This document shows, one piece after another, positions 54,277 to 63,657 of a stretch of 64,000 bases of DNA. The translations under genes were made by a program, and so were the position numbers. A model generated the notes under the pieces. That model worked only from the letters and a program-made list of their open reading frames with translations. It searched no databases and had not been told where the DNA came from. Source of the DNA: Trujillonella endophytica (lineage in GTDB: Bacteria > Actinomycetota > Actinomycetes > Mycobacteriales > Geodermatophilaceae); contig NZ_JABGCI010000001.1 of NCBI RefSeq assembly GCF_019799905.1, positions 558,001 through 622,000 of the forward strand, read 5' to 3'. How positions within the stretch are numbered: the stretch's first letter is position 1; each line of letters opens with the position of its first letter.

Positions 54277-55122
54277 TCAACGGTCGAGGAAGCCCTCCAC
54301 CACCGGCACGAGCTCGGCGGCCTCGGTGAGCAGGGCCAGGTGCCCGCCGCGGTACACGTGCACCTCGGCGTCGGGGAGGAGCCGGCCCATGATCCGCGCG
54401 TTGGCCACCGGCACGATCGGGTCGTCGTCCCCGGCGAGGACGAGCGTGGGCTGCCGGATCAGCCGCAGGAACGGCAGGCTGCTCCAGCCGGTGCTGGAGG
54501 CGAGCTGGTAGTAGTACCCGCGCTGAGGGCCCACCCGTGCCGCCGCGTGCAGCACCCGCGCCGCCCGCTCGGGGTCCGAGCGCATCGTGCCGCCGTAGAG
54601 CAACCCGGCGACCTGCCGGGCGTAGTCGGGGTCGCGGTGCCGGCGGGGGGTCAGCATCCGGCCGAGCACCTTCGGCGAGCCCGGCACCATGAGCGTGCCC
54701 GTCCCGGTGGCGGCGAGCACCAGGCGGCGGCAGCGCCGCCGGTGCTGGACGGCGAAGTGCTGCGCCAGCCCTCCGCCCCAGGACAGCCCGAGGACGTCGA
54801 CCGGCCGGTCGTACCCGAGCCGGGTGAGCACCCCGGCGATGACGGGGGTCAGCGTGGCCAGCACGTAGGGGACCACCGGCCGCGGGCTGCCACCCACGCC
54901 GGGGACGTCGAAGCGGATCACCGTCCGCCGGGTGTCCAGGGCGTCGACGAGGGGCTGGAGCACCTCGAGGCTGGCACCGATCCCGTTCATCAGCAGCAGC
55001 GGCGGCACGTCGTCGTCGCTGCCGGGGCTCACCGACACGCGGAGGGTCCGGCCGGCGGCGGAGACCGACCGCACCGACTCCCCGCGCGCCGTCGACCGGT
55101 TCCGCTCACGTCTCACGGACAT
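54277..55122 (-). CDS. phaZ: Intracellular PHA depolymerase-like alpha/beta hydrolase
   Basis: 281 residues. Alpha/beta hydrolase with nucleophile elbow GLSWGGG, acid in LAGDDDPIVPVANARI, and the catalytic His in YRGGHLALL. Opening LLLMNGIGASLEVLQPLVDA and FDVPGVGGS match the medium-chain PHA depolymerase PhaZ. It overlaps the phaC stop by 17 bases, so synthesis and breakdown of storage polyester are co-transcribed. Confidence 0.85.
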   Translation of the reverse strand: MSVRRERNRSTARGESVRSVSAAGRTLRVSVSPGSDDDVPPLLLMNGIGASLEVLQPLVDALDTRRTVIRFDVPGVGGSPRPVVPYVLATLTPVIAGVLTRLGYDRPVDVLGLSWGGGLAQHFAVQHRRRCRRLVLAATGTGTLMVPGSPKVLGRMLTPRRHRDPDYARQVAGLLYGGTMRSDPERAARVLHAAARVGPQRGYYYQLASSTGWSSLPFLRLIRQPTLVLAGDDDPIVPVANARIMGRLLPDAEVHVYRGGHLALLTEAAELVPVVEGFLDR

Positions 55123-56884
55123 AGCTCCCCGGAGCGTCCTCGAGCACGGGATGGCGGGCCGAGCCCAGCTCCGCCGGGGCCGGCACCTCCTCGCCGGCGC
55201 GCTCGCCCAGCCAGGCGGCGAAGTCCGGCCACCACGAGCCCTTCACCTTCTCGGACGCAGCGAGCCACTGGTCCGGGTCGGCCGGCGTCTCCTGCGCCAC
55301 CGAGAAGGTCGCCTTCGGGTTGCCGGGCGGGTTGACCAGCGAGGCGATGTGCCCGCTGGTCGAGAGCACGAAGCGGCTGCGGCCACCGAGCAGCTGGGTG
55401 GTCCGGTAGCAGGACTGCCACGGGCACAGGTGGTCGGCGATTCCCGCTGTGACGTAGGTGTCCACGTCCACGGCGGACAGGTCCACGGGGGTGCCGAGCA
55501 TGCTGACCGACCCCGGCTTGGTGAGCGCGTTGCGGACGGCGATGTCGATGAAGTCCCGGTGCAGGCCGGCGGTCATCCGGGTGGTGTCGGCGTTCCAGAA
55601 GAGGATGTCGAAGGCCGGCGGCGGCTTGCCCTGCAGGTAGTTGTTGACCCAGTAGTTCCAGATCAGGTCGTTGGGCCGCAGCCAGGCGAACACCTCGGCG
55701 AGCATGGCGCCGTCGAGGTAGCCCTTCTCCCGGGACTTCTCGACCGCCTGCTGCACGGCCTGCGGGTCCATGAGGGCCCCGACGGTGCCGGCGCGGTCCC
55801 AGTCGAGGACGGTGACGGCGAAGCTCGCCGCCGCGACCCGGTCCAGGCCGGAGGTGGCGGCGAGGTGGGCCAGCACCATCGAGGTGATGATGCCGCCGGA
55901 GCAGAACGCCTGGAGGGCCACCCGGTCGCTGCCGGTGATCTCCTGGGCGCCGGCCATCGCGTCGAGGACGGCCTGCCCGTAGTCGTCGATGCCCCAGTCG
56001 GCGTGCTCCGCGGTGGGGTTCCGCCACGAGACCATGAAGACCTGCTGCCCGGCGGCCACGTAGTGCTCGACGATGCTGCGGCCGGGGGCGAGGTCGGTGA
56101 CGTAGTACTTGTTGATCGTCGGCGGCACGACGACCAGGGGGACGCTGCGGACGGTCGCCGTCGACGGGCGGTACTGGATCAGCTCGAACACCGGGGTCCG
56201 CAGGACGACGGCCCCGGGGGTCACCGCGAGGTCCTCGCCGACGGTGAAGGCGTCGGACTCGACCATCGACGGCACCCGGGGCGGTGAGGTCACGTCCGAG
56301 AGCAGCCGCCGGGTGCCCCCGATGAGGTTGCGCCCGCCGGTGTCGATGACGGCCTTCCACATCAAGGGGTTCAGCGGCGGCACGTTGCTCGGCGCGAGGG
56401 CGTCGACGAGGTTGGTCAGGGAGAAGCGGATGCGCTCGTCGTCCTGCCAGTCCAGGTCCGCGTCGTCCACCAGGCCCACCGCCGCGCGGGCCGCGGCGAT
56501 GTGCGCCTGCATCGCCCGGTGCAGCAGCGGGTTGCCCGTCCACGCGGGGTCGGCGAAACGCTTGTCCTTGGGCGAGGCCTCGATGTCGCTGCGGCCGACG
56601 GCGATCCGGGCGAGGTCCTGCACGAGCGCGCCGGCCCGCCGGGCGACGGCGTCGGGCCGGCGGGCCAGCGAGGCGCCGAGGCGGACGGTCGTCCGGGCCG
56701 GTGGCACGAGCCGGCGCAGCGGTCCGCGGGCGCCGTCGACGAGGACCATGTCCAGCCCCGTCATGGCGTCGGCGGCGGCCTCCGCGGCCTGCCCGGGACC
56801 GGTGTCGCCGCGCTCGCGCGTGGCCGTGGGTGCGGTGCTGGGCTCGCCACGGGGGGTGCTCGTGTCGCGGGCGGTCGTGGTCAT
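55106..56884 (-). CDS. phaC: Poly(3-hydroxyalkanoate) synthase
   Basis: 592 residues. The lipase-like box is AFCSGGI with C328 as nucleophile (where PhaC has G-x-C-x-G), preceded by the PhaC_N region with FADPAWTGNPLLHRAMQA. NPPGNPKATF and GSWWPDFAAWLGER near the end match class I/II synthases. ATG 56884 has GGAGG a few bases upstream. It overlaps phaZ downstream. It makes carbon-storage polyester from hydroxyacyl-CoA on granule surfaces. Confidence 0.9.
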   Translation of the reverse strand: MTTTARDTSTPRGEPSTAPTATRERGDTGPGQAAEAAADAMTGLDMVLVDGARGPLRRLVPPARTTVRLGASLARRPDAVARRAGALVQDLARIAVGRSDIEASPKDKRFADPAWTGNPLLHRAMQAHIAAARAAVGLVDDADLDWQDDERIRFSLTNLVDALAPSNVPPLNPLMWKAVIDTGGRNLIGGTRRLLSDVTSPPRVPSMVESDAFTVGEDLAVTPGAVVLRTPVFELIQYRPSTATVRSVPLVVVPPTINKYYVTDLAPGRSIVEHYVAAGQQVFMVSWRNPTAEHADWGIDDYGQAVLDAMAGAQEITGSDRVALQAFCSGGIITSMVLAHLAATSGLDRVAAASFAVTVLDWDRAGTVGALMDPQAVQQAVEKSREKGYLDGAMLAEVFAWLRPNDLIWNYWVNNYLQGKPPPAFDILFWNADTTRMTAGLHRDFIDIAVRNALTKPGSVSMLGTPVDLSAVDVDTYVTAGIADHLCPWQSCYRTTQLLGGRSRFVLSTSGHIASLVNPPGNPKATFSVAQETPADPDQWLAASEKVKGSWWPDFAAWLGERAGEEVPAPAELGSARHPVLEDAPGSYVRET

Positions 56885-57041
56885 GCCGGCCTCCTCGAGG
56901 TGCTCGGCGGCAGCTGTGACCTGGCCCACTCAACCACGGTCGCCGGGGTCCGGCACGGTGACCGTGACGAGCGCCGGGGCCCCACCGGATCGTGCACACT
57001 CGGAGTCGTACGGCACCAGACGCCGACCGGAGGAGCCCGAC

Positions 57042-57899
57042 GTGACCGTGACGGACCGGACCGCTGCCACCCCGTCGCCCGTGACCCCGCTACCCTCAGC
57101 GGCCGCGGACACCGACGCCACCGGACGGCGCCTGCGGATGGCCACGCCGCCGGTCTTCGACTCGGTCGAGGACGAGCGGGCGCACCGCAAGGCCAAGCTC
57201 GCGGCGGCCTTCCGGATGTTCAGCAGGGCCGGGCTCGACGAGGGCGTGGCCGGGCACATCACGGTGCGCGACCCCGGGGCGCCGGACACGTTCTGGGTGA
57301 ACCCCTTCGGGATGCACTTCAGCATGATCCGCAGCAGCGACCTGGTGCGGGTCGACGAGGACGGCGAGGTCGTCGAGGGCGACCGGGCGGTCAACGGCGC
57401 GGCGGTCGCCATCCACTGCGCCGTCCACGCGGCGCGGCCCGACGTCCTCGCCGCCGCGCACGCGCACGGGCCGTACGGCAAGACGCTGTCCTGCCTGGAC
57501 ATGACCATCGAGCCGCTGACCCAGGACTCCTGCGCCTTCTACGAGGACGTCGGCGTCCACGACAGCTACTCCGGCGTCGTCCTGGACCCCGAGGAGGGCC
57601 GGCGCATCGGCGCGGCCCTGGGGTCGCACAAGGCGGTCATCCTGCGCAACCACGGCATGCTCACCGTCGGCACGTCCGTGGACAGCGCCGCCTGGTGGTT
57701 CCTGACCCTGGAGCGCACCGCTCAGGCCCAGCTGACCGCCTACGCCGCCGCCGCGGGGCTGGGCGCGCCACCGCGGCGGATCGGGCCCGAGGAGGCGACC
57801 GTCACCCGCGGCCAGGTCGGCTACGAGTTCGCCGGCTGGTTCCAGTTCCAGCCCATCTGGGAGCGCATCAGCCGGGACCAGCCCGACCTGTTCGACTGA
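57042..57899 (+). CDS. Class II aldolase/adducin family protein
   Basis: 285 residues. The aldolase fold has zinc-binding histidines in HAHGPYG and the later HGMLTVG, and the opening GHITVRDPGAPDTFWVNPFG. Some relatives are fuculose-1-phosphate aldolases; many actinobacterial ones, with this longer N-terminus, have unknown substrates. GTG 57042 has GGAGGAG upstream. Its last 32 bases overlap the convergent PAP2 gene. Confidence 0.85.
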   Translation: MTVTDRTAATPSPVTPLPSAAADTDATGRRLRMATPPVFDSVEDERAHRKAKLAAAFRMFSRAGLDEGVAGHITVRDPGAPDTFWVNPFGMHFSMIRSSDLVRVDEDGEVVEGDRAVNGAAVAIHCAVHAARPDVLAAAHAHGPYGKTLSCLDMTIEPLTQDSCAFYEDVGVHDSYSGVVLDPEEGRRIGAALGSHKAVILRNHGMLTVGTSVDSAAWWFLTLERTAQAQLTAYAAAAGLGAPPRRIGPEEATVTRGQVGYEFAGWFQFQPIWERISRDQPDLFD

Positions 57900-58527
57900 C
57901 GGCACGCCGCTCGCGCACCGCCATCAGCAGGGCCGGCCAGCCGAGGGCGAGCCCGGCGCCCAGGAGGGCGCCGGCGACGACGTCGGAGAGCCAGTGGGCC
58001 CGCAGGTAGACGCGGGACAGCGCCATCACGGCGGCGAACAGCGCCGCCCGCACCTCCCACCGCCAGCGCATCGGCCCGGGCGGGGAGAGCACCAGCACCA
58101 GCCCGACCGCGGTCACCGCCGCGGCGATCGCGTGTCCCGACGGGAACGAGGCGCCCGACGTCTCGATCAGGGAGTCCGTCGGCCGGGCGCGGTCGTAGAC
58201 CGCCTTGAGCGGGCCGATGAACGCCTCGCTGGTCACGACGGCGAGGGCGAAGGCGGCCAGCCGCAGCCAGTGCCGGCGCCAGGCGAGCAGGGCCAGCCCC
58301 AGGACCCGCAGGGGCCAGGTCACCCACACGCCGCCCAGCCAGGAGAGCCCGACGGCCACCGCGGTGGACGGCTCGTTCTCGACCGCGACGGCCCAGCGCC
58401 ACACCGCGTCGTCGACGGCCTGGACCGCCGGCCTCGTCGCCGGGAGGGCCACCAGCGTCGCGACGGCGGCCGCGCCGGTCAGCAGCACCGCGCCGACCAC
58501 CAGGCCGCGGCGGGCATCGACCAGCAT
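57868..58527 (-). CDS. PAP2 superfamily membrane phosphatase (last of operon)
   Basis: 219 residues with about six membrane helices. The full PAP2 motif set is present: LKAVYDRARPTDS (K-x6-RP), FPSGHAIAA, and SRVYLRAHWLSDV (SR-x5-H-x3-D). It removes phosphate from lipid or isoprenoid phosphates at the membrane face. Its ATG overlaps the previous gene's stop (TGATG). The 3' end runs 32 bases into the convergent aldolase gene. Confidence 0.88.
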   Translation of the reverse strand: MLVDARRGLVVGAVLLTGAAAVATLVALPATRPAVQAVDDAVWRWAVAVENEPSTAVAVGLSWLGGVWVTWPLRVLGLALLAWRRHWLRLAAFALAVVTSEAFIGPLKAVYDRARPTDSLIETSGASFPSGHAIAAAVTAVGLVLVLSPPGPMRWRWEVRAALFAAVMALSRVYLRAHWLSDVVAGALLGAGLALGWPALLMAVRERRAVSRTGRAGPG

Positions 58528-59150
58528 CAGCGCGGCCGGCCGAGCAGGAGCCGGACGGCGCCGGCCACCGCCAGTCCCAGCCCGACGCCGCCGACGACGT
58601 CCAGCGGCAGGTGCGCCGACACGTGCACCCGCGACAGGCACACCGCCGCGGCCGCGGCGCTGCCGGCGATCCGGCCACGGCGGCCCAGCCACGGCCAGGC
58701 GGTCGCCAGGAGGGCGACGACCACGGCGGCGTGGCCGGAGACGAAGCCGCGCCCGGCGGCCGCTGCGCCCCGGACGACCACGTCGGCCAGCAGGCCGTCG
58801 GGCCGGCCGCGCTCGACGACGCCCTTGACCACCTTCGCGGCGTAGTAGGTCCCGATGCCGGCCAGCAGCAGGCCGGCCGCGAGGCGCCGGCGCCGGAACG
58901 CCGCGGCGAGCAGGGCCGCCGCCGGCACGACCAGCACGTTGCCGAGCTGCATGGCCGGCCACACGAGGACGAACGGGACCACGTCGACGCCGTTGACGGC
59001 GCGGAACACCGCGGCCTCGGCCGGCGACACCCGGGTGGCGTCGACCGGCAGCGCGGCGAGGACGAGCACCAGCGCCCCCAGGCCGACGAGAGCGGCGTCC
59101 CGTCCGGTCCGCACCAGCGGGTCCGGGCGGGTGCCGGCGCGCACGCTCAC
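58527..59150 (-). CDS. PAP2 superfamily membrane phosphatase
   Basis: 207 residues, six membrane helices. Catalytic motifs KVVKGVVERGRPDG, FVSGHAAVV (SGH) and SRVHVSAHLPLDV are intact. GTG 59150 overlaps the flippase stop by GTGA. With the next gene it forms a tandem PAP2 pair; the two share motifs but little else by eye, so the duplication is not recent. Confidence 0.88.
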   Translation of the reverse strand: MSVRAGTRPDPLVRTGRDAALVGLGALVLVLAALPVDATRVSPAEAAVFRAVNGVDVVPFVLVWPAMQLGNVLVVPAAALLAAAFRRRRLAAGLLLAGIGTYYAAKVVKGVVERGRPDGLLADVVVRGAAAAGRGFVSGHAAVVVALLATAWPWLGRRGRIAGSAAAAAVCLSRVHVSAHLPLDVVGGVGLGLAVAGAVRLLLGRPR

Positions 59151-60259
59151 GGCGACTCCGGCACCAGCTCCGTCCGTGGGGCGGAGTTCGGCGCCCGCCG
59201 CCACGACCGGTTGTGCCGCCAGAACAGGTAGGTGCCGACGCCGAGGACGATGGGCAGGACGTAGGTGAGGGCGCGGAAGACCAGGACGGCCGCGGCCACC
59301 AGCGGCCGGTCGCCGCCGGCCGCGGACAGGCCGGTGATCAGCGCCAGCTCGACGACGCCCAGCCCGCCGGGGGTGAGGGGGACGGCGGTGAGCAGCCGGG
59401 CGAACGCGAACACCGCGAGGGCCTCGACCGCGGAGACCTCGTCGCCGTCGACGCCGACGGCGCGCAGCGAGAGCAGGAGGACGCCGAACAGCGAGAGGTG
59501 GCTGACCACCGTGGCCAGGGTCAGCCAGTGCCACCGCGCCCTGAGCAGCAGCACCGTGCGGTCGCGGAACCTGGTCGTCGCCCGGTCCCAGCCCCGCACC
59601 GGCGGCCGGCCCAGGGGACGGCGCAGCGCCGACGCGACCCGGCCGGCGGCGGTCCCGATCCGCGCCGCGCTCTCCCGGCTGCGCAGCAGCATGCCCAGGA
59701 GGGCGACCGAGACCACGAGCCCGGCGACGCCGGCCAGCCCGGCGATCAGCCGTCCGGGGGTCGGTGGGGAGGAGAAGGCCAGCAGCACGAGCGCGACCAC
59801 CGGCAGCGCCAGCTTGGCGAAGTTGTTCCACAGCCCCGACAGCAGCAGGGAGACCGACGTCCGGGAGCGGGAGAAGCCCCACGACGAGTTCATGCCGTAG
59901 GTCAGCCCGAGGGCCAGCGCCGCGCCGCCGAGGACGGTGTTGGAGACGGCGGTCGTGGTGGTGGTCGACACGGTGGCCTCGCGGAGCCGGAGGCCGGGCA
60001 TGGTCGTGACCATGACGAACTGGTACGTCGCGATGTTCCACGCGGCCGCCAGTCCCAGGAGCGTGAGCTCGGCCCACGACATCGCCGTGACCGCCGACCA
60101 GACGGCCGAGAGGCTGGTGAACTGCGGCAGGAACCAGGCGAAGACGGCGCCGACCAGGACGAGGGAGAGCAGCGGGGCGACGAGCCGCCGCCAGCGCGGG
60201 GTCCGGCGCTGCGGAGGGCCGGCGGGGGCCGGCGGGGCCAGGGGACGTGCAGCGGTCAC
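59147..60259 (-). CDS. UPF0104/lysylphosphatidylglycerol-flippase-like membrane protein
   Basis: 370 residues with about eight membrane helices. AFARLLTAVPLTPGGLGVVE is the hallmark of the UPF0104/MprF flippase domain, which moves modified lipids such as lysyl-phosphatidylglycerol across the membrane. There is no soluble aminoacyl transferase domain, so it is flippase only. GTG 60259 overlaps the lipoprotein stop. It is followed by two PAP2 phosphatases, which suggests lipid flipping and dephosphorylation. Confidence 0.88.
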   Translation of the reverse strand: MTAARPLAPPAPAGPPQRRTPRWRRLVAPLLSLVLVGAVFAWFLPQFTSLSAVWSAVTAMSWAELTLLGLAAAWNIATYQFVMVTTMPGLRLREATVSTTTTTAVSNTVLGGAALALGLTYGMNSSWGFSRSRTSVSLLLSGLWNNFAKLALPVVALVLLAFSSPPTPGRLIAGLAGVAGLVVSVALLGMLLRSRESAARIGTAAGRVASALRRPLGRPPVRGWDRATTRFRDRTVLLLRARWHWLTLATVVSHLSLFGVLLLSLRAVGVDGDEVSAVEALAVFAFARLLTAVPLTPGGLGVVELALITGLSAAGGDRPLVAAAVLVFRALTYVLPIVLGVGTYLFWRHNRSWRRAPNSAPRTELVPESP

Positions 60260-60867
60260 GGGGCACCCTCCTGGTCGCCGGCCGGCGGGTCGAGCTCCAG
60301 CCGGCCGCCGGTCTCCTCCCGCACCTGGGCGGCCAGCTCCGCGCGGCTGACGACGCCGATGCCCTGGGTGGCCAGGGCGAGCGGCTCGCCCCGGTACTCG
60401 CCGCCCAGCGTGAACACGACCGTCAGGCAGCCGCCCTCGAACAGGTAGTAGCGCCGGCCGTGGAACTCCGGGGTGACCTGGGTGACCCGCTCCAGTCGGC
60501 GCAGTCCCTCCCGGTCGGAGGGGATCTCGGTGGCGCCCGCGGTGTCGCACGACTCCGCGAGCCGCACCTCGATGGCGCGCGGGCCGTCGCGGTCGGAGTC
60601 CAGCCAGAAGCTCGCCGAGCCGCTGCGGGCATCGAGCCCACCGAACCCCCAGCCCAGCGGAACGCCCTCGACGCACGGCACCCACGTCGCGCTCGGCACC
60701 GCCTGCGCCATGAGGACGACGCCGTCGGCCGCCACGCCGTCGTCGTCCACCGAGCAGGCCGGCACCTCCCGGCTGACGCTCGCCTCCTCCGCCGCGCAGC
60801 CGGCGAGCAGCAGCGCGCCGGTGGTGCCCAGCACCGTCGGCGTCCGGCCGGCGCGCGGGCCGGTCAC
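60256..60867 (-). CDS. Lipoprotein in the PAP2-flippase operon
   Basis: 203 residues from GTG 60867. Signal peptide with lipobox LLLAGC. The mature part has three or four Cys (VPACSVDD, WVPCVEG, AESCDTAG, GGCLTVVF) and a beta-rich pattern, ending in a polar helical tail. No family recognised. It is coupled on both sides by GTGA overlaps, so it must belong with the lipid-processing proteins, perhaps as an extracytoplasmic partner. Confidence 0.75.
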   Translation of the reverse strand: MTGPRAGRTPTVLGTTGALLLAGCAAEEASVSREVPACSVDDDGVAADGVVLMAQAVPSATWVPCVEGVPLGWGFGGLDARSGSASFWLDSDRDGPRAIEVRLAESCDTAGATEIPSDREGLRRLERVTQVTPEFHGRRYYLFEGGCLTVVFTLGGEYRGEPLALATQGIGVVSRAELAAQVREETGGRLELDPPAGDQEGAP

Positions 60868-62597
60868 AGGGGGGAGCCCACGAGGTCGATGCCCACGGCG
60901 ACCGCGAGGACCAGCCCCGCGACGGTGACCAGGCTGAGCCCGACCCGGCGCCAGGTCCACCGCTGGATCGGCACCGGCGGCAACTGGTAGGGCAGCAGGG
61001 CCAGGAAGTCCCCGTGCAGGTCCCGGCCCAGGGCCCGGATCATCCGGCGCAGCTGGGAGGGCATGGTGAGCCCGCGGGTCGCGGCGAAGGCCTCGGCGAT
61101 CTCCTCGTCGGAGAACTGCAGCCGGGCCCGCGCGTAGACCCGTGCGGCGTCGGTGCGCAGGGCCAGGACCAGCATCATGTTGGCCAGGTCCACGGCCTGC
61201 CGCCACGGGCTGGGGCGGACCTCGGCGAAGGCCGGGTCGATGAGGAACAACGTGCCGTCGCGCACGAGCAGGTTGGCCGGCTTGATGTCGCGGTGGGCCA
61301 TGCCGATCTCCCACATGCGGCGCACCACGGACAGGCCCTGGTCGATGATGGCCTCGTCGACCTCGGCGTCCCCGATCTCCTGCGCGTCCTGGATGAACTC
61401 GGAGACCAGCAGGTACTCGCGCTCGGGCGTGATCTCGACGATCCCCATGGGGTGCGGCACGGGCAGGCCGGCGTCCCAGAGCAGCCGCAGCACGTAGTCC
61501 TCGTACTGCACCAGCCGCCGGACCCCGTGGTAGGGCTTCTCGTCCTCGAGCCGGCCGTACAGCAGTGTGCGGCCGAGCTTGTACCAGCGGTCGGAGTGGA
61601 CGTGCGTGGCGGCGTACAGCTTGCCGAACAGGCAGCTCTCCGACTCGGCGGCCGACGGGTGGGCCCGGACCGTGATCCGCAGCGGCGTGGAGCCGCCGGA
61701 CCCGGCCAGGGCGAACGGCTCCACCGCCGTGGCGACGACGCCGAGCTGGTCGGCCAGGGCGCGGACGATCGCCGTCCCGCGCGCGCCGGTCACGTCCAGG
61801 TGCGCCGGCCGCCCGCGCCGGTAGCGCACCGGGTAGACCTCGTTCGGCGTCAGCAGCCGGAACGCGGCCAGCGGGGCGGCCACGCCGATCACCACGCCGG
61901 CCAGGACGTCGGACGGGTGGTCCTGGGCCAGGTACAGCCGCGAGGCCGCGGTGACCACCAGCAGTCCGCACACCACCCACTTGCCGATCTCCCGCGGCCG
62001 GCCGGCGGGGACGAGCGAGTAGAGGCTGCTGACGAGGAAGGTGGCCAGCACCGTGACCGGCAGGGACGGCATGGAGAAGCCCGACCACCGGCCGATCACC
62101 TCGACCTCGTAGGGCCGCGGCCGCTGGAGCGTCGCGGCCGCCACCGCGGTCAGGTTGACCACGAGCAGCCCGGTGGCCAGCCAGACGAACAGGTGCCGCC
62201 ACCGCCGCACCGCCACGAGCACGAGGAGGTTGGCCAGCCACAGCGCGTGGATGGCGCCTGCGGTGGCCAGGACGCCGGCCGCCTCGGCCACCTCCGTCAG
62301 CGGATCGGTGCGGACCTCGGCGATGGCCTGGAGCACCCGGGTGTCGACGACGTCGACGTACTCCACGCTGTCGGTGACGAAGACGACCGTCCAGACCACG
62401 AGGACGACGCCGCTGAGGGCCACCCACCACTTGCCCGACGTGGCGAGGTGCCGGGGGAGCGGCGGCGCCTCTCCGGAGGGCCGGCGGCGGCGCCGGACGC
62501 GCTGGATCGCGGGCGGGTCGGGCCGCGGGACCCGTCCCAGCCCGGTCGGGGCCGGCCGCGAGGCCTGGCCCGCCGCCGCGCGCGTGGCTGCCGCCAT
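60864..62597 (-). CDS. PAP2-like membrane domain fused to a protein-kinase-like domain
   Basis: 577 residues. Residues about 55-250 are six membrane helices arranged as PAP2, but the motifs are degenerate: TLQRPRPYEV has no preceding Lys at the K-x6-RP position, and PSLPV stands where PSGH should be, losing the catalytic His; SRLYLAQDHPSDV remains. Residues about 300-550 are a kinase-like fold with MAHRDIKPANLLV (HRD, about 431) and FLIDPAFAEV (metal-binding D). It ends with one more membrane helix. It is first in a five-gene overlapping operon. Phosphatase activity is doubtful; kinase activity is plausible. Confidence 0.85.
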   Translation of the reverse strand: MAAATRAAAGQASRPAPTGLGRVPRPDPPAIQRVRRRRRPSGEAPPLPRHLATSGKWWVALSGVVLVVWTVVFVTDSVEYVDVVDTRVLQAIAEVRTDPLTEVAEAAGVLATAGAIHALWLANLLVLVAVRRWRHLFVWLATGLLVVNLTAVAAATLQRPRPYEVEVIGRWSGFSMPSLPVTVLATFLVSSLYSLVPAGRPREIGKWVVCGLLVVTAASRLYLAQDHPSDVLAGVVIGVAAPLAAFRLLTPNEVYPVRYRRGRPAHLDVTGARGTAIVRALADQLGVVATAVEPFALAGSGGSTPLRITVRAHPSAAESESCLFGKLYAATHVHSDRWYKLGRTLLYGRLEDEKPYHGVRRLVQYEDYVLRLLWDAGLPVPHPMGIVEITPEREYLLVSEFIQDAQEIGDAEVDEAIIDQGLSVVRRMWEIGMAHRDIKPANLLVRDGTLFLIDPAFAEVRPSPWRQAVDLANMMLVLALRTDAARVYARARLQFSDEEIAEAFAATRGLTMPSQLRRMIRALGRDLHGDFLALLPYQLPPVPIQRWTWRRVGLSLVTVAGLVLAVAVGIDLVGSPL

Positions 62598-62724
62598 GCC
62601 GGCCGATGCTCCCCCCGATCCGGGCCGCGGTACACGAACCTTGGTCCCGTTCCCCGGACCTCTCCCGGCGCTAGCGTGACTCTGCCCGGGGGGCCCGGGC
62701 ACCGGCTCCCGGGAGGAGTCCGCG

Positions 62725-63636
62725 ATGCCGCGCCGCGTCCTCGCCGCCGTCCTCGCCGCCGTCCTCGCCGTCGTGGCACTCGCCGCGTGCGGCGGCCCGG
62801 CCGGAGATCCCGCGGCGCCGCCGGCCGGGACGGTCCGCGTGGCGTCCTACGACTTCTCCGAGAACCAGATCCTCGCCGAGGTCTACGCGGCCGGGCTGCG
62901 ACGGGCGGGCCTGGAGGTGGTGGTGCAGCACGGCGTCGGTACCCGGGAGGTGGTCCTGCCGGCGCTGGAGCAGGGGGTGGTCGACGTCGTCGTCGACTAC
63001 CTCGGCACCGCCGGGGAGTTCCTCCACGCCGGTGCGGACGCGGCGCGCCGCGACCCCGTCGCGGCGCACGCCGACCTGGAGCGCACCCTCGCCCCCCGGG
63101 GTCTGAGCGTGCTCGCCGCCGCGGCGGCCGAGGACCAGAACGGGTTCGTCGTCCTGACCCGGGTCGCCGTCGAGCACGGGATCAGCCGGCTGTCCGACCT
63201 CGCCCCCCTGGCGCCCGGGCTGGCGTTCGGCGGTCCGCCCGAGTGCCCCTCTCGGGCCCACTGCCTGATCGGCCTGCGCGAGGTGTACGGGCTGCGGTTC
63301 GGCGCGGTGCTCAGCATGCCGTCGCGGGCCGCGACCGTGGAGACGCTGCTGACCGGGGGAATCGACGTCGGCATGCTGGAGACGACCGACCCCCATCTCG
63401 CCGACCGGTCCCTGCTGCTGCTGGAGGACGACCGCGGCCTGCAGCCGCACGAGAACGTGGTCCCCATCGTGCGGACCGACGTCCTGGACGACACCGGTGA
63501 CGTCCTGGCGACGGCGATGGACGCGGTCAGCGCCCGGCTGACGACGGCGGACCTGGTCGAGCTCAACCGCGCCGTGGCCCTCGACGGCCTCACGCCGGCC
63601 GACGCCGCGGCGCAGTGGTGGGAGGCCACCGGGTAG
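62725..63636 (+). CDS. Glycine-betaine/osmoprotectant-type ABC substrate-binding lipoprotein
   Basis: 303 residues. The lipobox is LAAC after a signal peptide. The mature part has VRVASYDFSENQILAEVYAA and later DVVVDYLGTAGEFL, the OpuAC/ProX-type pattern. No permease or ATPase gene lies in the window next to it, so its transporter must be elsewhere or it is an orphan. ATG 62725 with GGGAGGAG upstream. Ligand not determinable; aromatic-cage residues are not obvious. Confidence 0.85.
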   Translation: MPRRVLAAVLAAVLAVVALAACGGPAGDPAAPPAGTVRVASYDFSENQILAEVYAAGLRRAGLEVVVQHGVGTREVVLPALEQGVVDVVVDYLGTAGEFLHAGADAARRDPVAAHADLERTLAPRGLSVLAAAAAEDQNGFVVLTRVAVEHGISRLSDLAPLAPGLAFGGPPECPSRAHCLIGLREVYGLRFGAVLSMPSRAATVETLLTGGIDVGMLETTDPHLADRSLLLLEDDRGLQPHENVVPIVRTDVLDDTGDVLATAMDAVSARLTTADLVELNRAVALDGLTPADAAAQWWEATG

Positions 63637-63657
63637 GGGGACTCCACGGCGCGGCCG

